From: Euglena gracilis
Taxonomy: Eukaryota > Euglenida > Euglenophyceae > Euglenales
DNA: 64,000 nt
Direction of reading: 5' to 3'
Assembly (NCBI GenBank): GCA_039621445.1
Contig: CP154956.1
Location: 9,795,443-9,859,442, forward strand
The notes beneath the pieces were generated by a model that saw nothing but the letters and a program-made list of their open reading frames with translations, was not told the origin of the DNA and did no database searches. A program made the position numbers and the translations under genes. Shown in pieces: positions 44,201 through 47,873 of this stretch (the stretch's first letter is position 1; the number at the start of each line of letters is the position of its first letter).

Positions 44201-45000
44201 AACTGTGAACGATAAAACTGAATTGACTATATCCCCTGAAATTTCAGTCATTTGTCTGATTAATAGCCCATTTCCGACGGGCTATGTATTGAGGGTGAGA
44301 GATTTGTGTCATTTTTGACAATGTATTATTTATTATTCAGCTTAGGCCATTTTGACTTTTGGAAAAAAACCGCGGCCAATTTGGAATCCAGCACATGAAA
44401 GCATTGCATCATCCTGGCACCTGCACAAGAGCATTCGCTTGCGAAAAAAAGAAATTCCCGGGCCAGCATGTCAGAGGAGCATTCAGAAGAAACACCATGC
44501 ACCGGGAGGGGGGGCTTCCCCCCTCCGTCGTGAACACTCTGGGCTGGCTCTGGGTCCCGCTTCATCACCACCAACTGTAGCGGCTGGTTCAGCCGCAGTA
44601 GGTCCCGGTTGCCCTGGGTGGGAGGGGGTCGGGACAGAAATGGGGCGAGACCAAGACAATGCATCGGAGCCAGCTACCCCACCCCCAACAGAAATCCCCC
44701 TGCATACCAATTTGCTAACCCCCTCACCTCATCGCCTCAGGCTGAACAGTGATCCCGGATCCAGGTGCTGGGGGGGGGGGGGGGGGGCTTCAGATGAACT
44801 GGGCCAGAAGCGAAATTAGTCCGGGCGCGCTCATTTTTCTTCACTATGGGGGGGAGGTAGTAGGTCTTTTGGTTGATCGGCCCGGGGGAAGTTTGCCAGT
44901 GGGGGGGGGGGGTCTGAGTCCTTCAGAAAGACGCCGGTGCCAAAGGCCCCTTCTTGGAATATGTGGGCCTTGGGCAGGTCACTCAGAGGGGCCAATTGCA
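25989..45000 (-). CDS. CEP76, centrosomal protein of 76 kDa (gene span, first copy)
   Basis: Minus-strand gene whose exons, joined in phase, follow animal CEP76 from the C2 domain to the C-terminus. CEP76 is a centriole protein that limits centriole reduplication with CP110. It has a C2 domain, a transglutaminase-like fold that has lost catalysis, and a conserved C-terminal domain. Recognisable blocks: EFLVYARRWWEEY, LLDSPQHAARFV, CNHAVLLCNFLLG, FGLDAYVVIG, PHVWVLT, VFWES, VGCVFNDACFYANVQPSD, FDLDDEAKWKPMS, DGYTFKGYPMHFTH and CFVYPEDVLSVWVM. Human CEP76 has 659 residues; about 400 are covered here. The N-terminal exons were not found. Some introns are GT-AG, others nonconventional. Several introns contain miniature elements. 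A second copy lies at 47.9-63.7 kb. Confidence 0.93.
26094..27941 (-). other. CEP76 GT-AG intron, AT-rich with a G-run module
   Basis: Starts GTATGC and ends CCCCCAG. The middle (26.3-27.3 kb) is AT-rich with AAATC repeats. The upstream part (27.34-27.72 kb) holds a module with ACACCCACACCAACACACC and an inverted CTGAATTTTG / AAAATTCAG pair, also present in the neighbouring intron. Confidence 0.8.
27942..28016 (-). CDS. CEP76 exon (GCDRRIFHSLL)
   Basis: 25 codons, GCDRRIFHSLLQSRTCKDIL and on to VGQ, phase 0 at both ends. The donor is conventional GTATGC. The upstream border follows the nonconventional rule (see 28,017-28,333). Joined to the preceding exon it gives MHFTHGCDRRIF, the same length as MxFVYRNARRAF in animal CEP76 with no gap. 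Confidence 0.93.
28017..28333 (-). other. Nonconventional intron I of CEP76 (317 nt)
   Basis: Starts GGCCAGGGCGGTAC (CAG at +4 to +6) and ends GTACAGCGCTGCCGGC (CTG at -8 to -6), with no GT or AG at the borders. GTAC and CAG of the 5' end pair with GTAC and CTG of the 3' end. A CGGC direct repeat spans both borders. Only this excision gives the gap-free CEP76 alignment. The interior contains the CCCACACCAACACACC module seen in the next intron. Confidence 0.85.
28334..28409 (-). CDS. CEP76 exon (DGYTFKGYPMHFTH)
   Basis: Acceptor CCACGGCAG, then one base and 25 codons, YFEAAVRASVRDGYTFKGYP to MHFTH. It corresponds to the FQDAIRRAVPDGHTFKGFP block of human CEP76. It joins to the exon at 30,114 through CG|G, giving DSRYFEAA with no length difference from animals. 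Confidence 0.95.
28704..28964. mobile_element. hAT-like miniature element with perfect 8-bp target duplication
   Basis: Ends CAGGGTTTTTTTAAGACC and, inverted, CAGGGATTTTTTTAAG. GTCTAGAC flanks it on both sides (28,696-28,703 and 28,965-28,972). 261 bp, no coding capacity. The inside has G/C-run blocks around a core with AAAATGGCCG and a palindrome TTTTCGGCGCC. CAGGG ends plus an 8-bp duplication fit the hAT superfamily. It sits inside the CEP76 intron between 28,409 and 30,114. Confidence 0.9.
30114..30178 (-). CDS. CEP76 exon (VLTQVLCGYEQEK)
   Basis: VLTQVLCGYEQEKCYG and on to VVADS(R), corresponding to the LSPALASYEFER block of animal CEP76. The donor GTCTGCACAG is conventional. The acceptor is less certain: CCCAG at 30,179-30,183 is used here, but copy 2 has CTG at that place, and the alignment leaves about 13 residues unaccounted for. 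The exon may start up to 12 bases or more upstream, or a small exon may be missing. Confidence 0.85.
30578..30760. repeat. GGGAAGGCCTGG palindromic G/C-run module
   Basis: TACGGGAAGGCCTGG, a G-run, a C-run, then ACCCACCCACCACC. This is one of a family of short palindromic modules (also 31,557, 31,915, 33,787 and 42,498, with counterparts in copy 2). A second G-run/C-run unit follows directly. Confidence 0.7.
31346..31438 (-). CDS. CEP76 exon (VPVCGSAVDP)
   Basis: 31 codons, VPVCGSAVDPVALEEPLEAS to MKLVHDHRDA, between acceptor TTCCGTCTCAG and donor GTGTGC. It aligns with the LCASTIDASV...LLVSEHRKD block. Phase 0 at both ends. Joined directly to QPR at 33,021. Confidence 0.93.
31680..31985. 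repeat. AATAACCTGGCGGGG inverted modules and a palindromic module
   Basis: AATAACCTGGCGGGG (or AACTTGGCGGG) occurs three times and in inverted form (CCCCGCCAGGTTA) at about 31,888-31,902. A 64-bp palindromic unit follows (TTCGGGAAAGCC to GGGATTCCCG, 31,917-31,980). Counterparts are at 49,580-49,862. Confidence 0.7.
33021..33117 (-). CDS. CEP76 exon (DEVQYCSFDLDDEAKWKPM)
   Basis: Acceptor TTTTTTCGACAG, one base plus 32 codons. Joins NVQP|SDEVQYC to the previous exon in exact register with animal CEP76 (NCQPSDAVETC). Contains FDLDDEAKWKPMS, the best-conserved block. The donor GTGTGGCC is conventional, phase 0. Confidence 0.95.
33545..33622 (-). CDS. CEP76 exon (VGCVFNDACFYANVQP)
   Basis: RPVSHKYTHVGCVFNDACF to YANVQP, aligned with YRTIGCVFNHQ.FLGNCQP. 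The downstream donor GTGGCC is conventional. The upstream border is nonconventional. Copy 2 equivalent at 51,396-51,473 is intact. Confidence 0.94.
33623..34721 (-). other. Nonconventional intron III of CEP76 (about 1.1 kb)
   Basis: 5' end CGGCAGCCGGTCCCCAGG, 3' end ATGGCCTGGACGG. CAG is at +4 to +6 and CTG at -8 to -6. CCCCAGGCC near the start can also pair with GGCCTGG near the end. There is no GT-AG at the borders. Frame is kept (ESTT|RPVS). A shift of one codon using the CGGC repeat would give ESTTGRPVS, so the exact cut is uncertain by three bases. The interior holds G/C-run palindromic modules. Confidence 0.75.
34722..34792 (-). CDS. CEP76 exon (PHVWVLT...VFWES)
   Basis: EENGPHVWVLTRAEKDVVFW then EST. 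It corresponds to GVPHAWVMT...ITFWESLTG, the core of the transglutaminase-like fold. Both borders are nonconventional and both joins keep frame. Copy 2 equivalent 52,575-52,645. Confidence 0.95.
34793..35264 (-). other. Nonconventional intron II of CEP76 (472 nt) with CAC/GTG pair
   Basis: 5' end GAGCACATACTCACTT, 3' end AAGTGACGCCGTGGCCGG. CAC at +4 to +6 and GTG at -8 to -6 replace CAG/CTG but still pair. TCACTT pairs with AAGTGA at the same spacing (four bases) on both sides. A GGGAG direct repeat spans the borders. No GT-AG. The join gives VVIGREENGPHVWV in frame. The same ends are present in copy 2 (52,646-53,123). Confidence 0.82.
35265..35299 (-). CDS. CEP76 exon (FGLDAYVVIGR)
   Basis: 35 bases after acceptor CTCGTGCCAG. 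Joined to the preceding exon as LLG|FGLDAYVVIG, matching LLLGYGLEAFVCVG. The downstream side has no GT donor (nonconventional intron II). Copy 2 equivalent 53,124-53,158. Confidence 0.93.
36154..36246 (-). CDS. CEP76 exon (CNHAVLLCNFLLG)
   Basis: Acceptor TCTGCCACAG and donor GTGTGCTG, both conventional. Reads SDSWLSTYAFLLKGKAP and CNHAVLLCNFLLG, aligned with WCTLLAFLCRNKGDCEDHANLLCSLLLG. The Cys is displaced by one position relative to the GDCEDH segment, consistent with a non-catalytic fold. Copy 2 equivalent 54,012-54,104. Confidence 0.95.
36495..36551. repeat. Interstitial telomere-like repeat (CCTAACCC)n
   Basis: Five to six units of CCTAACCC or CTAACCCC inside a CEP76 intron. The shorter copy 2 version is at 54,352-54,383. 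C-rich strand of a TTAGGG(G) type repeat. Confidence 0.85.
36880..37115. repeat. GGTGCCTGCCC inverted modules with G/C-runs
   Basis: GGTGCCTGCCCCTAGCAGGCACC-like palindromes and ATGCCTACTATGGGCAGGCA units alternate with G-runs. Two copies of TTTCATTGAAAATGGCCTTTTCCGGGCC-like core occur in copy 2 (54,740-55,095), one here. Confidence 0.65.
37165..37310. repeat. AT-rich TATAATAATA tract
   Basis: About 140 bp almost free of G and C, in the CEP76 intron next to the exon at 37,381. Equivalent tract in copy 2 at 55,155-55,290 with small rearrangements. Confidence 0.9.
37381..37500 (-). CDS. CEP76 exon (LLDSPQHAARFV)
   Basis: RLLDSPQHAARFVALMGCED then an extension to HGGTAG, aligned with RLLDTPRQAARFVNVLGYE. 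Donor GTGTGGCC at 37,379-37,380 is conventional and joins G|GC to the next exon. The upstream border is unresolved because a 12-base C-run abuts it and no AG is in frame. Copy 2 equivalent begins at 55,367. Confidence 0.9.
37560..37770. repeat. AAAACACA-type low-complexity tract
   Basis: A-rich repeats of AAAACACA and ACACAAAA words. Phe/Cys/Val open frames on the minus strand are artefacts. Equivalent in copy 2 at 55,565-55,770. Confidence 0.9.
38079..38222. repeat. (CA)n and (GT)n microsatellites facing each other
   Basis: (CA)n at 38,079-38,110 and (GT)n at 38,181-38,220. Both are shorter in copy 2 (56,071-56,090 and 56,163-56,183). Confidence 0.95.
38771..39048. mobile_element. hAT-like miniature element, same family as 28,704
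   Basis: Ends CAGGGGTTTTTTAAAGAC and, inverted, CAGGGGTTTTTTTTTAG. Flanked by CTGCCCAC and CTGCCCCC (7 of 8 matching). In copy 2 the element is at the same place (56,733-57,007) with CTGCTCAC and CTGCCCAC. So the insertion predates the split of the two copies and the duplication has since gained substitutions. Confidence 0.85.
39328..39407 (-). CDS. CEP76 exon (HAARIVKVFAQ)
   Basis: Acceptor CTGGCCCAG. The frame reads CPG-ALSKDHAARIVKVFAQ then LSAATQ, aligned with PSHNSRLVKIFAQDENG. In copy 1 GTCC and in copy 2 GTCT follow CAG and could be the donor. Translation also continues in frame as RRPCDLRCATPL, matching the spacing of NRPVCSYVKPL in animals, so the exon may extend to about 39,290. 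Copy 2 equivalent 57,285-57,364. Confidence 0.88.
40355..40413 (-). CDS. CEP76 exon (EREFLVYARRWWEEY)
   Basis: AEREFLVYARRWWEEYHAR, aligned with AEKERLFLVYAKQWWREY. Donor GTGGGC is conventional and joins phase 1 to the exon at 39,407. The upstream border is nonconventional (intron IV). An in-frame TTTTTTAG acceptor also exists at 40,443, but using it would add ten residues that the alignment does not need. Confidence 0.93.
40414..40956 (-). other. Nonconventional intron IV of CEP76 (543 nt here, 369 nt in copy 2)
   Basis: 5' end GGCCAGGCATTATTGC, 3' end CAATAAACGCCTGACGGT. CAG at +4 to +6, CTG at -8 to -6. CAGGC pairs with GCCTG and TTATTG with CAATAA, an 11-bp interrupted stem that brings the ends together. 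GGC is repeated at both borders. Joining gives NKTAAEREFLV, gap-free against animal CEP76. Copy 1 has a ~160-bp element inserted in it; copy 2 does not. Confidence 0.87.
40509..40667. mobile_element. Miniature C-run/G-run element inserted only in copy 1
   Basis: Left end CCGCCCCCCCCC then TTGTCGTACGACCA; right end TGGTCGTATGAC then a G-run and GCGG, so the ends are inverted repeats. Inside, GCAACCTGTGACC recurs. Copy 2 reads straight across (TTACCTGAAAAAAACC at about 58,474). No clear target duplication. Confidence 0.75.
40957..41024 (-). CDS. CEP76 exon (LEEDIVAQINAERTNKT)
   Basis: KTTVLEEDIVAQINAERTNK then TA, aligned with NQTLSQEVVNTQLALERQKTA. Downstream border is nonconventional intron IV. 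The upstream border is unresolved. A GGCCC repeat links it to the end of the exon at 41,957, and joining there gives IPGPKTT in frame. Copy 2 equivalent 58,753-58,820. Confidence 0.88.
41319..41525. mobile_element. 207-bp miniature element with TA duplication, only in copy 1
   Basis: Starts AAACCCCCCAAATAACACC and ends GGTGTTATTTGGGGGG, inverted repeats. TA is present on both sides (41,317-41,318 and 41,526-41,527) and once in copy 2 (59,127-59,130 region, AAAAATAGCCTGG). Internal CAAATAACACC and G/C palindromes. A TA duplication is typical of Tc1/mariner-type miniature elements. Confidence 0.8.
41903..41957 (-). CDS. CEP76 exon (KVPLGLRELQIELIP)
   Basis: Acceptor TGTGTGCTCAG. Reads WRKVPLGLRELQIELIPG, aligned with SKVSVGILNIKLEMYPP at the end of the C2 domain. 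Copy 2 (59,503-59,557) reads GLKVPLGLLELQIELIP. Upstream join in phase 0 to GGGTA of the preceding exon. The downstream cut is uncertain. Confidence 0.88.
42498..42561. repeat. 64-bp palindromic GGGAAGGCC module
   Basis: ATGGGAAGGCCTGG at one end and GGATTCCCAT at the other, with GCGTCGACCCCCCC in the middle. Present in copy 2 at 60,073-60,135. Smallest complete member of the palindromic module family. Confidence 0.8.
42602..43039. mobile_element. hAT-like miniature element, 438 bp, only in copy 1
   Basis: Ends CAGGGGGGGGGGGG and, inverted, CAGGGGGGGGGGGACC, with GCAAC-like sequence just inside both. Perfect 8-bp duplication GCTATGAG at 42,594-42,601 and 43,040-43,047. Copy 2 has a single GCTATGAG at 60,168-60,175, the empty site. 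The interior is A-rich with AAAAAATGCAAA repeats; no coding capacity. It lies in the CEP76 intron between 43,311 and 41,957. Confidence 0.95.
43140..43310. repeat. Mixed ACGC / CA microsatellite
   Basis: CACGCACGC, GCGCGCG and CACACACA blocks. Copy 2 carries a much purer (ACGC)n at 60,283-60,484. Confidence 0.95.
43311..43405 (-). CDS. CEP76 exon (VEWRKVLRT), with two compensating indels
   Basis: In copy 2 this exon is open (VRHYVGENAVEWRKVLRT then LSVSVELGGG), aligned with VASYFLEWRSVL...SLTVELMGVG in the C2 domain. In copy 1 one base is missing in the G-run after CACTGG and one is added in the G-run after GGGC, so about 12 residues are read out of frame between them. A base is also missing at the acceptor. 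These changes are all at G-runs and may be consensus errors. Confidence 0.85.
43455..43965. repeat. TAGCTATTGTA minisatellite
   Basis: About 45 imperfect units of 10-11 nt (GTATAGCTATT and variants). Copy 2 equivalent 60,632-61,140 differs in unit number. Confidence 0.95.
44539..44613 (-). CDS. CEP76 exon (LLRLNQPLQLVVMKRD)
   Basis: Acceptor CTCCCACCCAG, then GNRDLLRLNQPLQLVVMKRD and PEPAQ, aligned with STTMLSISDPIHMVLIKTD of the C2 domain. The donor side has no clear GT in phase. A CAG repeat links it to the next exon, so a nonconventional border is possible. Copy 2 equivalent 61,729-61,803 is almost identical. Confidence 0.88.
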
Positions 45001-45254
45001 GCGCCAGGTGGGATTAGGAACTGCACCAAGTAGGAAGGGGATGGAAACTGTGGCAACGCATGCCGTGGTGTGTTGGCACATGTGTGGCACGTGCCTTCTC
45101 ATTCGACAGTTGCCGACGGTGGCCAAGGGCCTTGCCTTTTGAGTCTCCCCAACAAGGGTTCACCACAGTTTGTGCAAAAGGGCTCCATGCTTTTCGGCAC
45201 ACCCTGAAGCCCCCCCCCCCCGAGTTGCACCAAGGCTTCTTGTCTGTTCATGGC
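44821..45254. other. Segment inverted relative to copy 2
   Basis: Here the sequence runs CCGGGCGCGCTCATTTTT to GTTCTGTTCATGGC-like end. In copy 2 (62,008-62,442) the whole 435 bp is reversed between the same flanks (GCGAAATTAGT on one side, GGAAGGTTTGGTGGG on the other). Confidence 0.95.
44919..44993 (-). CDS. Probable CEP76 C2-domain exon (AHIFQEGAFGTGVFLKD)
   Basis: Minus-strand frame LSDLPKAHIFQEGAFGTGVF then LKDSE, spaced and shaped like the PVPCACEPDFHDGFLLEV strand of the C2 domain. It lies in the right place and strand before LLRLNQP. The start is unclear: a GGTGCAG acceptor further upstream would include an in-frame TAA in copy 1, while a CTG-type border would not. In copy 2 it is on the plus strand because of the inversion. 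Confidence 0.6.
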
Positions 45255-45659
45255 ATGGGAAGGTTTGGTGGGCTCAAAACTGACACAAAACTGATTTTTA
45301 GCAATTTTTATTTTCCCAACGAGCACGATGAAAAAATGGTATTTCTGTCAAATTTTGCCAGCAATTGCAGTGTTAGGGGGTATTTTGGGTCATTTGGGGG
45401 GGGGGCGGATTTTGACCAATAATTCCTAAACCCCCACCCACCTGCTAAGCCCCCCTTCGGTCGACCAAACAAACCAGATCCCACCAACCCGGAGGGGGTT
45501 TATAAGGTGGTGTTCCAGAAAAATGCCACTGACACTGGGGGGGGGGGGGCAGTGTGTCTTGGACAACCAACCAAAAGTATCAAGTTCGAGCTTGAAAGTG
45601 TGCAGTGCATCGGCTGAAATAACACGTTTTGTATTTTAGGGGAGCTTAAAGCAGTTCAC

Positions 45660-46110
45660 TTCGGTTTTTGTTTGGGGTGGTCCTTTTGGGGGCGAGTACC
45701 ATTCCCACTTTTGGGCCCCTTTGGGCTTTGGGTTTTTTTTTGTCATTTGGGCCATTTTCTGTAACAAACTAATCCAAATGGTCCAAATATTCCAAATGGT
45801 GGAAAATGGCCAAAAATGGTCAAACTGGTTGAAAATGGCCACGTTGGGATAAAAATGGCTACGGGGAGTGAAAAATGGCTGATGGTGACCGATAATTGGT
45901 TGAAATGGCTCCAAAATGGCCAAAAGGCCTTCAATGACTTAAAACTGTAAAAGGCAGTGGTTGCACAGGACCGAAAATAGCCAGGTTCCAGGAAATGTCA
46001 TATTTTGGTGCTGCACATATTCTCATCACCCGGAATGCTTGAATGCCAGAATTCGCATCCCTTCCCAGGCGACCCTTTCTATTTACATTGGTTTTTTGAG
46101 ACAAATCATG
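45660..46110. other. TTTTGGCCA-type tract, partly inverted relative to copy 2
   Basis: About 45,700-45,940 reappears reversed, with an internal deletion, at 62,855-62,955. 45,950-46,110 is absent from copy 2. No gene recognised. Confidence 0.75.
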
Positions 46111-46299
46111 ATCATTTTGGGAGGAAAATGGCTGAAATTGCCCAGAGCCACAAGTCGCCGTGCTATTGCACTGCTGACAGGCCTGCCTCAGCGGGGCCAA
46201 TTGGGGCCAAAAAAAAAACTGTTCCCTTCCTCCCATTTTCCCCACACAAAAAAATCCCCTCACATCCAGGGGTTTTCTTGAGGACCACGGGGGGGGGGG

Positions 46300-47600
46300 G
46301 GGCTGGAAAAGGTGCTGGGTGAAAAAAGGTGCTGGCTGGACTCCCCTGGGGGTGGGGGTCCAGGGGGGAGGGGTCCGGCCAGCTGGGAGCTGGACCTGGC
46401 GGGGCGGGTACCCCCCCAAAAAAATGACCAAAAGAGCCCAAATCCGGCTGGGTTGGCATTTTTCAGCCAAAAGTTGGAGGTGAAGACCAAAAACCACCCA
46501 AAAATGCCATTTTTGGCCTTTTCCTGACCCCCCTTTTTCAAAAATTTTGGGCACTTTGCACCGAAAAAAAATTTGGTCCAGCCTGGCTGGACCAAAAAAT
46601 GCTGCCGGGCTGGCCAGAACTTTGTTTCAGCGAACCCACCCCCCGGGGGGGCAGGCTGATTTGTTCCATTTTGGGCTATTTTATTCCCATTTTGGGCGAT
46701 TGTCAGTCATTTTGGGGTATTTTGGGGCCATTTTGGGCCAAATCAGACTTGTTGGAACCAGCACCACCCGGCTGCTGCGAAAAATGCAAATCACAGCAGC
46801 CTGCGTGATCACAGTCGCTACCCAGCCAGACATGTTACCCTGGGACAGGGGTTTGCGGGTGCGATCAAGGATGCGGGGGGTCAGGCGTGATGGGACGGAG
46901 GCAGAGAGGCTTCTGTGTATTTTATTCTTCTGGGTATTTATCTTATAATCGCCGGGTGACAAAGTATGAAATTTGCGAAGAGCACGAGAGGGTTTGTGAT
47001 GTGAGCAGGGTTTTCTCAAGCCGGAGGGGACCCCCGGGAGGGTCCAGCCAACTAGCAACTTTTTTTCCAGCCAGCACCTCCCAGGCAAGAACAGCACCTG
47101 TAGAGGCAATCCCGCAGCACTGGAGGAAGCCTTCTCAGCATCCCGGTCCTCTCCCTGCCCTTCCATTGGAGGGGAAATGGACCTGACCACCCCCTCCTGA
47201 AGAACAGGCCAGAACGTACCAGAATTTTCAAAAGAAAAACGTCTGCGAACACCAGCAAACAAGTTAGGAAGAAGCAGCCGAACACAATGTTCAGTGTCCC
47301 ATCCGCATTTTTTGATCCACCAGCCGTTTTGTTCTTTAAAAAAAAACATCGTCCAAGTGCAGCATGCAGATCCTGTGACAGTTCATTCACCTGGCCAAAC
47401 CGGTCGGCTCTGAAAACAATATTATCAACCGCTCTTCTATTCCTATCATTCAATCCTTATTCTGATGGGGGGGGGGGGGGTCGTGCGTCGTAGTGGCTGG
47501 ACTGCACACGTGCCCCCAGCCCTTGAATCATATGATTTTACCAACGCTCGCAACGCCATCTGCATATATTTGTGTGGCACGTGCCGACGGCTAGCAACTT
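46300..47600. other. Repeat modules and unique sequence before the gap; no gene recognised
   Basis: Modules with GGTGCTGGCTGGAC, GGGAGCTGG and G/C-runs (46,310-46,420 and 47,020-47,090), then TTTTGGGC-type repeat. From 46,887 the sequence has no partner inside the window. N-terminal CEP76 exons would be expected near here, but I could not identify them. Confidence 0.5.
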
Positions 47601-47616
47601 AACTGTCTCCTCCGCA

Positions 47617-47700
47617 GGTTGGCCACCTTCTTCAGCACACTAATTACACCCCTGGGGGCAAGGTACACTTTGTACACTTTGTGGACTACCCAAATGGGGT
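47617..47700 (+). CDS. Coding-like segment, unidentified
   Basis: After an acceptor-like CTCCTCCGCAG the plus frame reads VGHLLQHTNYTPGGKVHFVH and FVDYPNG. Protein-like, but short and of unknown family. Direction is opposite to CEP76. Confidence 0.3.
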
Positions 47701-47860
47701 TGGGCTTCAAATTGATGCATCACGTCCATATCCCTGGTTCGTCAAATTTCTTACCGTTGGGGGTATCCTGTCTCCTGACAGAGACAGGAAAACACAAACA
47801 CAATGCTTCCCTCAACAAAACGGAAAGGGGTGTTTGATTTATTTCTTTAAAGAACTACAA

Positions 47861-47873
47861 NNNNNNNNNNNNN
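47861..47873. other. Assembly gap (13 N)
   Basis: Thirteen undetermined bases. The copy 2 segment begins on the very next base, so the join between copies is not supported by continuous sequence. Confidence 1.

Larger units (their letters stand above)
29984..46886. repeat. Large duplicated segment, copy 1 (16.9 kb)
   Basis: Matches 47,874-63,729 from AGAGATGTTTGTTGA at the left to ATGCGGGGGGTCAGGC at the right, in direct orientation. Long stretches are nearly identical with scattered substitutions, homopolymer-length changes, three element insertions present only here, and two segments inverted between copies. Copy 2 begins immediately after the 13-N gap. Confidence 0.97.

Noticed and set aside
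44690-44790. Promoter or CpG-island-like G-rich tract upstream of CEP76 exons
   Set aside because: G-runs of this kind occur throughout the window, and the true 5' end of CEP76 was not found, so no promoter can be placed.
45000-45030. In-frame TAA as a disabling mutation in the copy 1 C2 exon
   Set aside because: The exon start is not established; a downstream border would place the TAA in the intron.
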